The notes under the pieces: generated by a model
Told to the model about the DNA's origin: nothing
The model's input: only the letters and a program-made list of their open reading frames with translations
Databases searched by the model: none
Source of the DNA: Coxiellaceae bacterium
Lineage (GTDB): Bacteria > Pseudomonadota > Gammaproteobacteria > Coxiellales > Coxiellaceae
Length of the DNA: 64,000 nt
Direction: 5' to 3'
Assembly: GCA_029210045.1 (NCBI GenBank)
Contig: JARGNX010000002.1
Span: 230,748-294,747, forward strand
Part shown: piece after piece, positions 1 through 9,357 of the stretch
Layout of the letters: every line of letters begins with the position of its first letter
Numbering within the stretch: position 1 is the first letter of the stretch
Made by a program: the position numbers and the translations under genes

Positions 1-1489
1 TGGTATATACGACATCCATTGGTCTAAGCATTTAGTCACGCGTAACTATCCGGTGATAGGTCATTTGCGTTATATGTTTGAGTTCATTCGCCCTGAAATC
101 CAGCAATATTTTATTGCTACAAACCAAAGTGGTCGCCCCTATAATCGTGAAACGCGTACGATGGTATATGATCGCGCGGTAAAAGAAGAAGGTGTATTAC
201 CATTTGGCACGCAGCAGGATATTACTACCATTGGTTATGAATCAGCTAACCATTCAATGGCGCCAAAAAAGGTGCCGCATGAGCAAGGCCGATTACAATT
301 GGGTGGTGAGTTTTGCAAACAGCCCTACTGTGCTTCTCGTATGAATATTTCAGCGATGAGTTTTGGTGCGCTTAGTGGCCGTGCAGTACGTGCATTAAAC
401 TTAGGCGCTAAGCTCGGTAACTTTATGCATAACACCGGTGAGGGCGGATTAAGTAAGTACCATTTAAAAGAAGGTGGCGACATTTGCTGGCAAATTGGTA
501 CGGGCTATTTTGGTTGTCGCACAAAAGATGGTAACTTCGATCCTGATTTGTTCACTGAAAAAGCTAATTTAGAGGTGGTTAAGGTCATTGAAATTAAAAT
601 TTCACAAGGCGCAAAGCCATCACACGGTGGTTTGTTGCCGGGTGCTAAAGTGTCTAAAGAAATTGCCGAAGCACGTTTAGTTGAGCCAGGTGAAGATTGT
701 GACTCACCACCAGGGCATCGCGAATTTTCAACGCCAATTGAACTATTGCAATTTGTGCAGCGCTTGCGTGAGATGTCAAATGGCAAGCCAGTTGGTTTTA
801 AACTTTGTTTGGGTCGCCGCGGTGAATTTATGGCTGTGGTTAAGGCCATGCTGGAAACGGGGATATTGCCAGATTTTATCACCGTTGATGGTGCCGAAGG
901 GGGAACGGGTGCAGCGCCTATCGAGTTTTCCGATTATTTAGGTACACCAATCAATGAGGGTCTTGTATTTGTAACCAGTGCTTTAATCGGCGCAAATTTA
1001 CGTGACAAGATTCGTGTGATTGCCAGTGGTAAGGTCGCTACCGGTTTTGATTTAATTACTAAGTTGGCGTTAGGTGCGGATATGTGTAACGTTGCGCGTG
1101 GTATGTTATTCGCTGTGGGTTGCATCCAAGCAACGCGTTGCAATACTAACACCTGCCCTACTGGTATTACTACACAAGATCCTGTGCGCCAAAAAGCCAT
1201 TAAGATAGAGGCCAGTGCTGAAATGGTTCATAATTTTCATGATGCTACGGTTGACTCAATGTTAGCGATTGCCGGTGCAATGGGTCTTGATGATTTGGCA
1301 GGTTTAAATCCAACGATGATTATGCGTCGCGGTGCTAACGAGCTTAGTGTGCCTTATGATGTGTTGTATCATTACTTGCGACCTGGTGAGTTAATAGAAA
1401 ACTCGCATCACTTACATCCTATCTACAAGCGCTATTGGGAAGCGGCTCGTCCTGATACGTTTGCTTATCATTACGATATGGAACATTGA
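1..1489 (+). CDS. FMN-binding glutamate synthase-like protein, 5' end outside window
   Basis: The protein has the FMN-binding central/synthase domain of the large glutamate synthase subunit family (GltB2-like) and lacks an amidotransferase domain in the part seen. Visible marks are the GGTGAAP glycine-rich FMN/substrate loop (about residues 282-288 counted from the GTG at 53) and a C-x5-C-x4-C cluster (CIQATRCNTNTC), which matches the 3Fe-4S ligand pattern of glutamate synthases. The frame stays open upstream of that GTG to base 2 and continues the typical N-terminal sequence ahead of the VIGHLRY segment, so the GTG is internal and the true start lies before the window. Family members run about 500-550 residues, so only a short piece is missing. 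The role is probably an FMN/Fe-S oxidoreductase acting on glutamate or a related substrate. Stand-alone members are poorly characterised, so the substrate is uncertain. Confidence 0.88.
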   Translation, partial: GIYDIHWSKHLVTRNYPVIGHLRYMFEFIRPEIQQYFIATNQSGRPYNRETRTMVYDRAVKEEGVLPFGTQQDITTIGYESANHSMAPKKVPHEQGRLQLGGEFCKQPYCASRMNISAMSFGALSGRAVRALNLGAKLGNFMHNTGEGGLSKYHLKEGGDICWQIGTGYFGCRTKDGNFDPDLFTEKANLEVVKVIEIKISQGAKPSHGGLLPGAKVSKEIAEARLVEPGEDCDSPPGHREFSTPIELLQFVQRLREMSNGKPVGFKLCLGRRGEFMAVVKAMLETGILPDFITVDGAEGGTGAAPIEFSDYLGTPINEGLVFVTSALIGANLRDKIRVIASGKVATGFDLITKLALGADMCNVARGMLFAVGCIQATRCNTNTCPTGITTQDPVRQKAIKIEASAEMVHNFHDATVDSMLAIAGAMGLDDLAGLNPTMIMRRGANELSVPYDVLYHYLRPGELIENSHHLHPIYKRYWEAARPDTFAYHYDMEH

Positions 1490-1518
1490 TCTTACAGTTT
1501 TAAATAGAAAAATCGCTT

Positions 1519-1549
1519 ACAAGGTGTTGCAAAACCTGCAACACCTTGT
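1519..1549 (+). terminator. Hairpin after glutamate synthase-like gene
   Basis: A 13-bp perfect inverted repeat (ACAAGGTGTTGCA / TGCAACACCTTGT) with a 5-nt loop begins 30 bp after the stop codon. The tail is T-rich but not a clean T-run (TTGCTATATTGT), so this is a probable rather than certain intrinsic terminator. Confidence 0.55.
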
Positions 1550-1597
1550 TGCTATATTGTCTCTATGCGCATAACAGCAAAAATGTATACTGATGTC

Positions 1598-1616
1598 GAT
1601 AGCTTTATAAGCTATC
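1598..1616. promoter_or_regulatory. Short inverted repeat upstream of the delta-60-like gene
   Basis: GATAGCT and AGCTATC form a perfect 7-bp inverted repeat around TTATA, about 57 bp before the ATG at 1673. The position suits an operator or a leader hairpin. Nothing else identifies a regulator. Confidence 0.3.
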
Positions 1617-1672
1617 CCTGTAGCGTTATATCGTGTGTGGTATCTATAAATATTATTAATAAGGAAATAATA

Positions 1673-3697
1673 ATGAAAAAAATATTACTTGGATCAACAC
1701 TGTTGTTAACTGTGCAGGCGAGTGTCAGCTTCGCGGCGATTACAGCAGATGTTTCCGGTTTACCTTATAAATTAGCGCAGAGTGGTGCGGGGGGCGTTTA
1801 CGCCGCAGTTAAAGACGTAGCGAATAACGCGTTATATGTTTCAGGTTCCTTTACTGGAATCGGCGTGGATTCGGGTGGTGGGGCAATGTTTGATGCCAAC
1901 GGAGCTGCTGTAAATGAAAAGGTAAAATACGATGGCATGGTATACAGTTCATTATCAGATACGCATGGTGGATTTTATGTGGCGGGTTCGTTCACTGCTG
2001 TTGATGGTGATAAAGAGGCTAAATATTTAGCGCATATCAATGCCGATGGCCATGTGGATGCCTCATTTAAGCCTCATATGCCAGAACGAATTTATAAGAT
2101 CGCGTTGGTTGGAAATAAGTTGTATGCAGAGTCTTCAAAGTTTCGCACTATTTATCAGGTGAACACCGATAGCGGTCAAATAAATCCGAGTTTTCATGTT
2201 AGTACTAACCGCCCTATTCAATCGATGGTTGCCACGCATCATGGTTTGTATATAGGTGGTGGTTTTTACCAGGTGAATAATTTTCATAGAGGAAATTTTG
2301 CTAAGCTTGATTTAGATACAGGGGATTTGGTTAAGCGTTACTATAAATCCAATAAGGCTGTCACCAATATTGTAAATGCGCAGGACGATAAGCTCTATAT
2401 CAATACGAAAGATGGCAAGTTGATTAAAATAGATGAGGTAAGCGGTGTCAGAGATCAAGCGTTTACTTCTTCAGTTGGGACGCCTATGCATATGGTTGTC
2501 GATCATGATTGGATATGGGCGGGGTATCGATTCTCACCGTACCTTAAGCGATTCAGTACGTTTGACGGCAGTCATGATACCAATGTTAAGTCACCTATAA
2601 ATGCAATGCCGCGAGATTTTGCATTTGATAATCAATTCATTTATATAGCAGGTGCTTTTGAAAATGTGGCTGGGAATGCAAAAGTTAATCGTATTGCGCG
2701 ATTTAATAAAGACACACTTGCCGTAGATGCCTCATTTCATCCAATGATCGATGGTGGTGCTGCACTGACGTTGAGTCTCAATAACGGAAAAGTGTTTACT
2801 GGTGGATTTTTTAATACGGCTTATGGTATTGAGCAGCCATATTTGATGAAGTTGGATGCGACTACAGGTAAGCCGGATCTCACTTTTAGACCTGCACTTG
2901 ATGGTTATCCTTATGCTATGGCATTGCATAACGATGAGCTTTATATTGGTGGAAATTTCAAAACCGTTGATGGTAGCTCTATGCCTAAAATGGCAAAAAT
3001 ATCCAAACTAACCGGTGGTTTATTGCCAACTGGTTTTGCGATGCAACCTAACTGGCCTATTTATACGTTAAAAGTGCATGGTGATTATTTATATGCTGGT
3101 GGTATGTTTAACACGATTGCTGGAAGTGCCGCTACGCCTTATCTTGCACGTTTTAATTTAACTACAGATACTTTTGACAGTAACTTTAGTTTATCAGGAC
3201 TTAATAACCGTGTTTTTGATATGGATTTTGATGGTGACGCTTTGTATGTGGCGGGCAAGTTTACTGCTAAGCTGGCCAAATATGATGTTACTACTGGCGT
3301 GATGGACATAAGCTTTAAGCCTTTCACAGAAGCATCACAAATAAATGGCGTTGCTATTTATAATGGTGCTGTTTATGCCGCTGTGCATCGACATGATGGT
3401 ATAGAGAAATTTGATAAGTTGACTGGTGAAAGATCCTTTAACACACCACACTTGGGTCGCTATGGCTATGGGCTAACCAAACAAAATAATCTGTTATTGG
3501 TATCATCATACGGCGCAGTTACGTGCATTGATATGGATGCAGATACGGTTGTTCCGCAGTTGACGTTCGTTACAAACCAAAGGGTGCATCAAGTTATTTC
3601 ATTTGGTGATTCACAGTTCTTTGTTGCTGGACAATACACTTTAATCAATAATAAAAACGTGAGCTATTTGTCGAGAGTGGTTTATAGCGATCTGTAA
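1673..3697 (+). CDS. Secreted delta-60/beta-propeller-like repeat protein
   Basis: A 674-residue protein with a clear Sec signal peptide (MKKILLGSTLLLTVQASVSFA, cleavage near residue 21) followed by about ten repeats of roughly 45-60 residues. Each repeat reads approximately: hydrophobic-LYVAGxFxxV-x-YLARxNxxTGxxDxxFxP. This is the pattern of delta-60/DUF5122-type propeller repeats found in exported bacterial proteins. An upstream in-frame start at 1565 gives 36 extra non-signal residues. The ATG at 1673 is chosen because it has an AAGGAA ribosome site 7 nt ahead and starts an ideal signal peptide. No LPXTG, autotransporter or C-terminal sorting domain is seen. It may be a periplasmic or secreted binding protein; no function can be assigned. 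It stands alone between a terminator-like hairpin and a stem-loop. Confidence 0.8.
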   Translation: MKKILLGSTLLLTVQASVSFAAITADVSGLPYKLAQSGAGGVYAAVKDVANNALYVSGSFTGIGVDSGGGAMFDANGAAVNEKVKYDGMVYSSLSDTHGGFYVAGSFTAVDGDKEAKYLAHINADGHVDASFKPHMPERIYKIALVGNKLYAESSKFRTIYQVNTDSGQINPSFHVSTNRPIQSMVATHHGLYIGGGFYQVNNFHRGNFAKLDLDTGDLVKRYYKSNKAVTNIVNAQDDKLYINTKDGKLIKIDEVSGVRDQAFTSSVGTPMHMVVDHDWIWAGYRFSPYLKRFSTFDGSHDTNVKSPINAMPRDFAFDNQFIYIAGAFENVAGNAKVNRIARFNKDTLAVDASFHPMIDGGAALTLSLNNGKVFTGGFFNTAYGIEQPYLMKLDATTGKPDLTFRPALDGYPYAMALHNDELYIGGNFKTVDGSSMPKMAKISKLTGGLLPTGFAMQPNWPIYTLKVHGDYLYAGGMFNTIAGSAATPYLARFNLTTDTFDSNFSLSGLNNRVFDMDFDGDALYVAGKFTAKLAKYDVTTGVMDISFKPFTEASQINGVAIYNGAVYAAVHRHDGIEKFDKLTGERSFNTPHLGRYGYGLTKQNNLLLVSSYGAVTCIDMDADTVVPQLTFVTNQRVHQVISFGDSQFFVAGQYTLINNKNVSYLSRVVYSDL

Positions 3698-3703
3698 CTA
3701 CAG

Positions 3704-3731
3704 TGCAGAGACTCACCTATGAGTCTCTGCA
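3704..3731 (+). terminator. Hairpin after the propeller-like gene
   Basis: GCAGAGACTC and GAGTCTCTGC form a perfect 10-bp stem (11 with the flanking T-A pair) and a 6-nt loop, starting 7 bp after the stop codon. There is no T-run, so termination efficiency is doubtful. Confidence 0.45.
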
Positions 3732-3760
3732 TGCCTGTACATATATCAATGCATAAGCTA

Positions 3761-3792
3761 TTATTATCATGCTAGAGATAGCATGATAATAA
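3761..3792. promoter_or_regulatory. Perfect 14-bp inverted repeat upstream of LysR gene
   Basis: TTATTATCATGCTA, a 4-nt GAGA loop and TAGCATGATAATAA form a perfect 14-bp-arm inverted repeat that ends 31 bp before the LysR-type gene. LysR proteins commonly autoregulate at dyad sites, so an operator is the first reading. A terminator stem for the upstream gene is an alternative, but no T-run follows on either strand. Confidence 0.4.
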
Positions 3793-3823
3793 AATGCGAA
3801 AACCATACGAACAGACTTAAATA

Positions 3824-4720
3824 ATGATCCAAGATGCAATGCTATTTGTGCAAGTAATTGAAGCTGGCAGCCTAACCAAAGCAGCAGTACTCATGAGCTG
3901 TTCAAAATCGCAAATAAGTCGTAAGCTAGCAAAGCTCGAGAGTCGGCTTAATGTGCAGTTAGTAATAAAGCAGCAACAAGGATTAATTTTAACGGAAGAA
4001 GGAAATGAGTTTTATCAATCTTGCGTTAAAATACATTCAGATTTTAAGCGCGCCATTCAAAGCACTCAGAAAAGTTCGTTAAACGTTACGGGTAAGTTAT
4101 GTATTACTGCCCCACTAAATCTTGGTGCTATGACACTGTGTCCTTTGATTGCAGACTTCATGCAAAAATTTCCCAAATTAACTGTAGATCTTGACCTTTC
4201 TGATGGTTATAAAGAAATTTTAGACGGACCTCTTGATGTTGCTATACGGATTGCAAGCGAGCTGTCGCAACCAGGTTTGGTTGCAAAAAAACTACATGCT
4301 TATAAAAATATTATCTGTGCTAGTAAAGCATACATAAGTGAACATGGGGTCCCTACTAGTCCGTGGGATTTAAGTCAGCATAAGATCATTTCAGCTTTAA
4401 CAAATTTGATTGGAGAAAAGCCGGGGCATTGGGGATTCATAGAGCACGGTCAGTCACTTGATGTGCCAATTTACCCTTTTTTCAAAGTGGCAAATCATAA
4501 AGTACAAAAGCAAATGGCTGTCGATGGATGTGGGATTATTCGAGTTCCAGAATATTCAATAGACCAAGAAATAGAGCAAGGAGAGTTAGTACCTTTGCTT
4601 GAATGTTATAACCTAGCGGAGCTGCATGTATTTGCAGTGTATAAAAAACTTGATCCGGTTCCAAAGAAAATACAGCTCTTTATTCATTTTCTACAGCAAT
4701 ATTTTACAATGCCACCGTAG
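3824..4720 (+). CDS. LysR family transcriptional regulator
   Basis: A 298-residue LysR-type regulator, the usual family length. Residues 1-60 are the winged helix-turn-helix (LTKAAVLMSCSKSQISRKLAKLE is the recognition region), followed by the two-lobe LysR substrate-binding domain (about 90-290), including the typical LDVAIRIA segment. It resembles the subgroup that regulates neighbouring oxidoreductases, but no divergent target gene is present here: the preceding gene is co-oriented and the next is a Fic/ankyrin gene 118 bp downstream. The ATG at 3824 starts right at the conserved N-terminus. A 32-bp perfect dyad lies just upstream and may be its own operator. The effector molecule is unknown. 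Confidence 0.9.
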   Translation: MIQDAMLFVQVIEAGSLTKAAVLMSCSKSQISRKLAKLESRLNVQLVIKQQQGLILTEEGNEFYQSCVKIHSDFKRAIQSTQKSSLNVTGKLCITAPLNLGAMTLCPLIADFMQKFPKLTVDLDLSDGYKEILDGPLDVAIRIASELSQPGLVAKKLHAYKNIICASKAYISEHGVPTSPWDLSQHKIISALTNLIGEKPGHWGFIEHGQSLDVPIYPFFKVANHKVQKQMAVDGCGIIRVPEYSIDQEIEQGELVPLLECYNLAELHVFAVYKKLDPVPKKIQLFIHFLQQYFTMPP

Positions 4721-4752
4721 CCCTAATATCAGAATAATTCAGCTGTTGTGGC

Positions 4753-4785
4753 TTTAATACTGACTTAATTCAATGATGCTAGTAT
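4753..4785 (+). promoter_or_regulatory. PmrA-like tandem box with -10, box A
   Basis: Half-sites TTTAATACT (4753-4761) and CTTAATTCA (4764-4772) are separated by 2 bp, then 7 bp, then a -10-like TAGTAT (4780-4785), 53 bp before the ATG at 4839. Against the Legionella/Coxiella PmrA half-site CTTAATATT, recalled from memory, the matches are 7/9 and 6/9. The 11-bp repeat period and 7-bp gap to -10 recur exactly at three other loci in this window. Confidence 0.45.
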
Positions 4786-4838
4786 GTGTGATTGCCGCTG
4801 CTTTGTGTGAATAGATAAATAAGAGCAGGCATTGTTAA

Positions 4839-7043
4839 ATGAGAGAAAAATCAAAGAGTTCAAGTAAGCAGCAGTTCGCGCTGAATCAAATAGCCTATAT
4901 ATTACAGTCCGGTGAAACCTGGCGATATTTTGTCGATGGGCCTCACCAGTTGAGTGGTCGTCATTCTTATACGGAAAATGGGTATTTATGCGCGTTAATG
5001 AATTGCTTTACACGCTTGGCTGATTTTGCGGGTAAAGAGCGCTTAACCGTTGGTGATCTTGGTGAGCTGCACCGATTAAGCGTCGAAGGTGTTAGTGGTA
5101 CGGCTTATGATGCGGACACGGCTTTTGGTGCCTATCGATGCCGTGCCATGAATAGCACTATGACTTTTGGGTTATACAGTTTTAATTCATCGAAAGCTGG
5201 GTATATCGATTTAATCAATAAAATACGTGATGGCAGTTTTGGTGGGCAGTTTCTTTTGCGTCCTAGTCCTAATGAAGGATTTTATTCAATAGGCAATGAT
5301 TTTTTACACAGTAAAACAGATGTTGAAATTGATGATATAGCTGAAAAACTGATGACAAAGTTCCATGCCGTGCTATTGCAGATGCCTCCAGTAAAAGTAG
5401 ATATTGAGTTGGCCGTAAACTTACAGTTACTGCTGGATCGCTATTATATTGAAATTGAGTCAGCCGATACTGAAGTTGAAAAATTAACGGCTATAGCGCG
5501 ATTTTGTCAGGATGCAGCGCGACTACATCCCTACCGTGATGGTAATGGACGCGTATTTTGTATGCTGGCACCGTATTTGCTGTGTATGCAAAACGGTATG
5601 ATGCCACCAATGATGGATGATGTGAATGTATTCGGTAACTACAGTATCGAAGAGATTGTTGCTGCAATGAAATTAGGAATTAAAAGGTCTCAGAGCATAC
5701 GGTCAGGTAAGCCGTTTATGTCGCCTATTGATAGGGATCAGCACCTTCAAGTGATATCAGAGCTAGAGACATATGAACATGATGCTGATCGATGCTTAGA
5801 CAGTCTTGCATTAAACCCATGGCAGCAGGTGCTATTAGCTGTTCGTCGTGATGAGCTCAAAGAAACCCCAGAGCTAAAAAAATATTATAGGAGCTTAAGT
5901 GTTACGGCTAAAGCTCGGCTATCACGAGAGATATCTAAGCATTATGCGGCTAAGAGCTATGCGGCACTTTTTGATGAAGACGATGCTAAATTGCAACTGT
6001 TATCCAGCGCGGTGCAAGATAACCCGGAAAATATAGCGCTATTGGTGGCTACAGTGCGAGAATGTTATGACGATGCGGAAGCAATTTTGGCGCAAGCACA
6101 GTACGAAGCGGCTTGTTATGGAAATATAGCATTCTTAGTGGAGTTACGGCAAGTTTGCAAAGGTCCGCATGTGGATATCAATGCCCGCGCTAGCAATGGG
6201 CAGACAGCATTGCACGGCGCCATTCGTAATAATCAATGGGAACTGGCTAGCATGTTACTAGGTCAAGGCGCTAATCCTCATTTGTGGGTGGGAAGATTTA
6301 CAACTTTTAATTATGCGCTTAATCACCATAATACCTCTTTGGTAATCAATATGCTTAAGGCGTATGGACATAACGCGCAAGCTTATCCCTTGGGTCGTAC
6401 TCGTTGTATAGACCCTGAATATCTACAGCGGATTGCTGTTGATTTCTTAAAAGATGTTGAGTCGGTGGCATTAACGAAAGGTATAGTATGCGTGCTTAAT
6501 GATTATTACCCGTTGAGTGAGGTATTAGATGCGCTAGCAGAGAAGCTGGCATCTGATATGACAATCCCTGATCCATTGCCTGAACTAAAACAAAGTTTAG
6601 CACTGCTTAGTGTGCTGCCTGATGAAATGCGGGGAATTAAAAAGATACCCTTTTTTATTCGGGGATTTGATCGTCCTACGCAATTATCCTTGTTAGATAT
6701 GTGTTTAACTAGCAGTGATAGTGGGCTTAAATCGCAAGATATACTGCAGTTATTTAGATCGGTATTTTTTGACAGCGTACGCACTGTCGACCAATCAACA
6801 CTGAAAATATTTTTAGAAAAATTACCGGATGCCAAAGGTCTGACAGATGAGCACCGGCAGACCTTGCTTGATGAGAGCGAGGCTCATTTAGCCAATATGA
6901 AGTTGAACCCTTGTCGGCTGCCACAGCCATTAGACCCCCGTTTCTTTGTTGGTTTGTTTCCTGCCGATGGTGGCGTGCCGTTATTGGATGAATGTCCGGG
7001 TCAAGATGACGGGGCGGGGAAAAGTTCGGTTAAGTGCGATTAG
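4839..7043 (+). CDS. Fic domain protein with ankyrin repeats (effector candidate)
   Basis: A 734-residue protein. Residues about 60-290 are a Fic domain with the active-site loop HPYRDGNGR (His230), matching the HPFx(D/E)GN(G/K)R signature with Tyr for Phe, so AMPylation or another nucleotide-transfer activity is plausible. The N-terminus has a conserved SGETWRYFVDGPHQ block shared with the next gene. Residues about 425-510 are ankyrin-like (NGQTALHGAIRNNQWELASM). No signal peptide or membrane segment is seen. It is the first of three tandem paralogs. A PmrA-like promoter box precedes it, which suits a secreted type IV effector, but the substrate and secretion are inferred. The start ATG at 4839 lies 67 bp after the promoter box; no strong ribosome site is visible. 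Confidence 0.8.
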   Translation: MREKSKSSSKQQFALNQIAYILQSGETWRYFVDGPHQLSGRHSYTENGYLCALMNCFTRLADFAGKERLTVGDLGELHRLSVEGVSGTAYDADTAFGAYRCRAMNSTMTFGLYSFNSSKAGYIDLINKIRDGSFGGQFLLRPSPNEGFYSIGNDFLHSKTDVEIDDIAEKLMTKFHAVLLQMPPVKVDIELAVNLQLLLDRYYIEIESADTEVEKLTAIARFCQDAARLHPYRDGNGRVFCMLAPYLLCMQNGMMPPMMDDVNVFGNYSIEEIVAAMKLGIKRSQSIRSGKPFMSPIDRDQHLQVISELETYEHDADRCLDSLALNPWQQVLLAVRRDELKETPELKKYYRSLSVTAKARLSREISKHYAAKSYAALFDEDDAKLQLLSSAVQDNPENIALLVATVRECYDDAEAILAQAQYEAACYGNIAFLVELRQVCKGPHVDINARASNGQTALHGAIRNNQWELASMLLGQGANPHLWVGRFTTFNYALNHHNTSLVINMLKAYGHNAQAYPLGRTRCIDPEYLQRIAVDFLKDVESVALTKGIVCVLNDYYPLSEVLDALAEKLASDMTIPDPLPELKQSLALLSVLPDEMRGIKKIPFFIRGFDRPTQLSLLDMCLTSSDSGLKSQDILQLFRSVFFDSVRTVDQSTLKIFLEKLPDAKGLTDEHRQTLLDESEAHLANMKLNPCRLPQPLDPRFFVGLFPADGGVPLLDECPGQDDGAGKSSVKCD

Positions 7044-7044
7044 C

Positions 7045-7077
7045 TTAATAGTACTTTAATTCCGGTTTTATATAATG
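7045..7077 (+). promoter_or_regulatory. PmrA-like tandem box with -10, box B
   Basis: CTTAATAGT (7045-7053, 8/9 to the remembered PmrA half-site) and TTTAATTCC (7056-7064, 5/9) are 2 bp apart. A 7-bp gap leads to a perfect TATAAT (7072-7077). The box begins one base after the previous gene's stop and lies 50 bp before the GTG at 7128. It indicates that the second Fic gene has its own promoter rather than only being read through. Confidence 0.5.
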
Positions 7078-7127
7078 AATAAAAGTCTGCGTGTATTGAA
7101 TTATATAATAATAGAGGTGATGCATCA

Positions 7128-9287
7128 GTGCCGCAATGCATTGAAAAATCAATAAAAATTCAACAAGCCGCTCATCAAGTATGCAATATTTTGCGCTCTG
7201 GTGAAGCTTGGCGGTATTTTGTTGATGGACCACATCAAAAGCTAGGGCGTTTGAAATATCATGAGAAAGGCTATTTGCCCGCGCTTATGCATAATTTAGT
7301 GGATTTGCCGCGCCTGGTGGATAGACGTTTAACGGTATCTGATTTAAATGCATTGCATCACGGTTCGATTGCTAAGGTAGGAGATACATTATATCAGGAT
7401 GCCAGCAAAGCGAAGGAAGATGCGCCGGGGAGCTGTCGGAAGAAGTTTTCAGAAATAGCTTTTGGTTTAACAGCAGATAATTGCAGTCAGACAGGTTTAT
7501 TTGATTTGCTACAAAACATGCGTGACAATCCCGGCAAGCAAAATATATTACATCTTTTGAGCACTCCTACATCACCGGCTACAGAATATATTCCATCGCC
7601 CGCGCTGAGTGGTAAGCCCGATGATGAATTGCGAGATATGGCGCAGACATTGTTTGATCAGGTACAAGCTAAGCAAGTGTATTTAAAATTAGAGGCGCCA
7701 CTTCCGCGCCGTGATGATGATATATCCGAGCGATTACAAGCCCTCTTGGATCGTTATTATGAAGCGAGTCAAAGTGCGGAATCAGAGCTGGATAAATTGA
7801 CAACGATAGCTGAGTTCTGTCGTGAAGCGGCGCAATTGCACCCTTATCTCGACGGTAATGGCCGTATGTTTTGTATGCAGATACCGTACTTATTATGCAT
7901 GCAAAATGATTTACCAATACCCATGATGGATCAGGTGAATAAGTTTGCTTGTTTCAGTATCGATGAAATTGTGCATTCACTGCAGCAAGGCATACAAAAA
8001 ACCCGTCAACTATTGGCAGGTAGGCCATTTACGCCGGATGCCTCAATGGTGCATCTGCAAACAGCAGAAGATAACGCTGAATATGCCATTGTTACAGATG
8101 AGTGCTTGCTGCAATTAGCGTTAGAACAGCCAACGGCATGGACACAATTGCAAGCAGCGATTGCTAAAGATGATCCAAAATTATGCCCTGATATGACAAA
8201 GGCCTTTTTGTCATTACGCGTGCCTGCTAAAGCGCAGTTAATGCGACAAATGCGTACCAATTATGCGGTGAACTGTTCACAAGTATTATTTGATGAGGCA
8301 TCACCCGACTTGCAACTATTACGTCATGCAGTTGATGGTACTCCTTTCTCTATGGCTAGCTTAGTTGAGCAAGTAAAGGACGAATGCGAAGGCCCTCAAT
8401 CCGTATTTATACAAGCGCAGTATGAGGCGGCCCGTCATGGTCATGTGGGCTTTGTGTCGGCATTGCGAAAGGCCTGTCCAGCATTAGATATTAATGCCCG
8501 TGCTTGCAACGGTGAAACGGCTTTTATCGGAGCCGCTCGTTATAATCAATCTGATATGTTGAGTGTCTTGCATGAGGTGCATGCAGCAGATAGGCATGTA
8601 GAGCATTGCGGATTCACAGCATTTATTCATGCTGTGCATAATCAAAATGAAGTGGTCATTAGGCAGATGTTAGAAGCGTGTTTGTCAGATGTAGCTGCTT
8701 TTCCTCTGGGTACACTTACTTTATCTGAAGAAGCGGATAACTATATGGATGACTTGTGCCACCGAATGGTAACGGCATCTGATACTAGTGTATTTCCACT
8801 GATGGGAAGCTTTATAAAAAATGAAAAATCGGCGTTACTATTGGTTGCTCAGATTGCAGAGAAGGCGAGTGATGATCCGGTTGTGGCTGTAAAACTATTG
8901 GCTATATTGCCGCGGGTAATTAAAGGTGTACCGCTCATTGGGTTTATTGCTGATAAGTATCCGGCTGAGCTGGTGGTGTTATTTCGTGCCAGCATTGCCG
9001 GTGTTGGTGTTGCGCCACGTGCTCAGATGATGTTGGGCGCATGTACTGCTAATAGCTTAATACGCAAAAAGGATATTGATACCCTAAAGGATTTTGCGCG
9101 TGCAGTTGCTGGAATTAACAGTCCAGTGGTTAAGGAGTACCTTAGAAATGAAACAGAGAGATTATTGGGTAGTTCAGCAATGATGCCTGATGAGGTTAAA
9201 GAGGACATTAAAGGTCTATTAGCGGTAGCGCCATCCTCAGATGTGCCTCGTTACAGCTCACCACCATTATCACATTTGACTCCCTAA
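7128..9287 (+). CDS. Second Fic/ankyrin paralog (effector candidate)
   Basis: A 719-residue paralog of the preceding protein, alignable along its length: the shared SGEAWRYFVDGPHQ block near the N-terminus, a Fic motif HPYLDGNGR (His238), then an ankyrin-like segment (about residues 420-520, NARACNGETAFIGAARYNQ). The start is GTG at 7128, with AGAGGTG 8 nt upstream; nearby alternative ATG and GTG codons are out of frame. A catalytically complete Fic loop suggests an active nucleotidyl-transferase. It carries its own promoter box. Tandem duplication with divergence is typical of effector families. The target and delivery route cannot be read from sequence. Confidence 0.8.
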   Translation: MPQCIEKSIKIQQAAHQVCNILRSGEAWRYFVDGPHQKLGRLKYHEKGYLPALMHNLVDLPRLVDRRLTVSDLNALHHGSIAKVGDTLYQDASKAKEDAPGSCRKKFSEIAFGLTADNCSQTGLFDLLQNMRDNPGKQNILHLLSTPTSPATEYIPSPALSGKPDDELRDMAQTLFDQVQAKQVYLKLEAPLPRRDDDISERLQALLDRYYEASQSAESELDKLTTIAEFCREAAQLHPYLDGNGRMFCMQIPYLLCMQNDLPIPMMDQVNKFACFSIDEIVHSLQQGIQKTRQLLAGRPFTPDASMVHLQTAEDNAEYAIVTDECLLQLALEQPTAWTQLQAAIAKDDPKLCPDMTKAFLSLRVPAKAQLMRQMRTNYAVNCSQVLFDEASPDLQLLRHAVDGTPFSMASLVEQVKDECEGPQSVFIQAQYEAARHGHVGFVSALRKACPALDINARACNGETAFIGAARYNQSDMLSVLHEVHAADRHVEHCGFTAFIHAVHNQNEVVIRQMLEACLSDVAAFPLGTLTLSEEADNYMDDLCHRMVTASDTSVFPLMGSFIKNEKSALLLVAQIAEKASDDPVVAVKLLAILPRVIKGVPLIGFIADKYPAELVVLFRASIAGVGVAPRAQMMLGACTANSLIRKKDIDTLKDFARAVAGINSPVVKEYLRNETERLLGSSAMMPDEVKEDIKGLLAVAPSSDVPRYSSPPLSHLTP

Positions 9288-9303
9288 GTGATATGTAATA
9301 AGT

Positions 9304-9322
9304 TCCCTGCTCGAATCAGGGA
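9304..9322 (+). terminator. Short hairpin between second and third Fic paralogs
   Basis: TCCCTG and CAGGGA pair around a 7-nt loop just after the second Fic gene. There is no T-run. It may be a weak terminator or a worn copy of the dispersed palindromic repeats. Confidence 0.25.
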
Positions 9323-9357
9323 CGACGGTGTACTAATTGTAACTCTAAGCGTTTATT

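Noticed and set aside
53..55. GTG as start of the glutamate-synthase-like gene
   Set aside because: The frame continues open to base 2 and the upstream codons fit the family N-terminus, so the gene is cut by the window edge.
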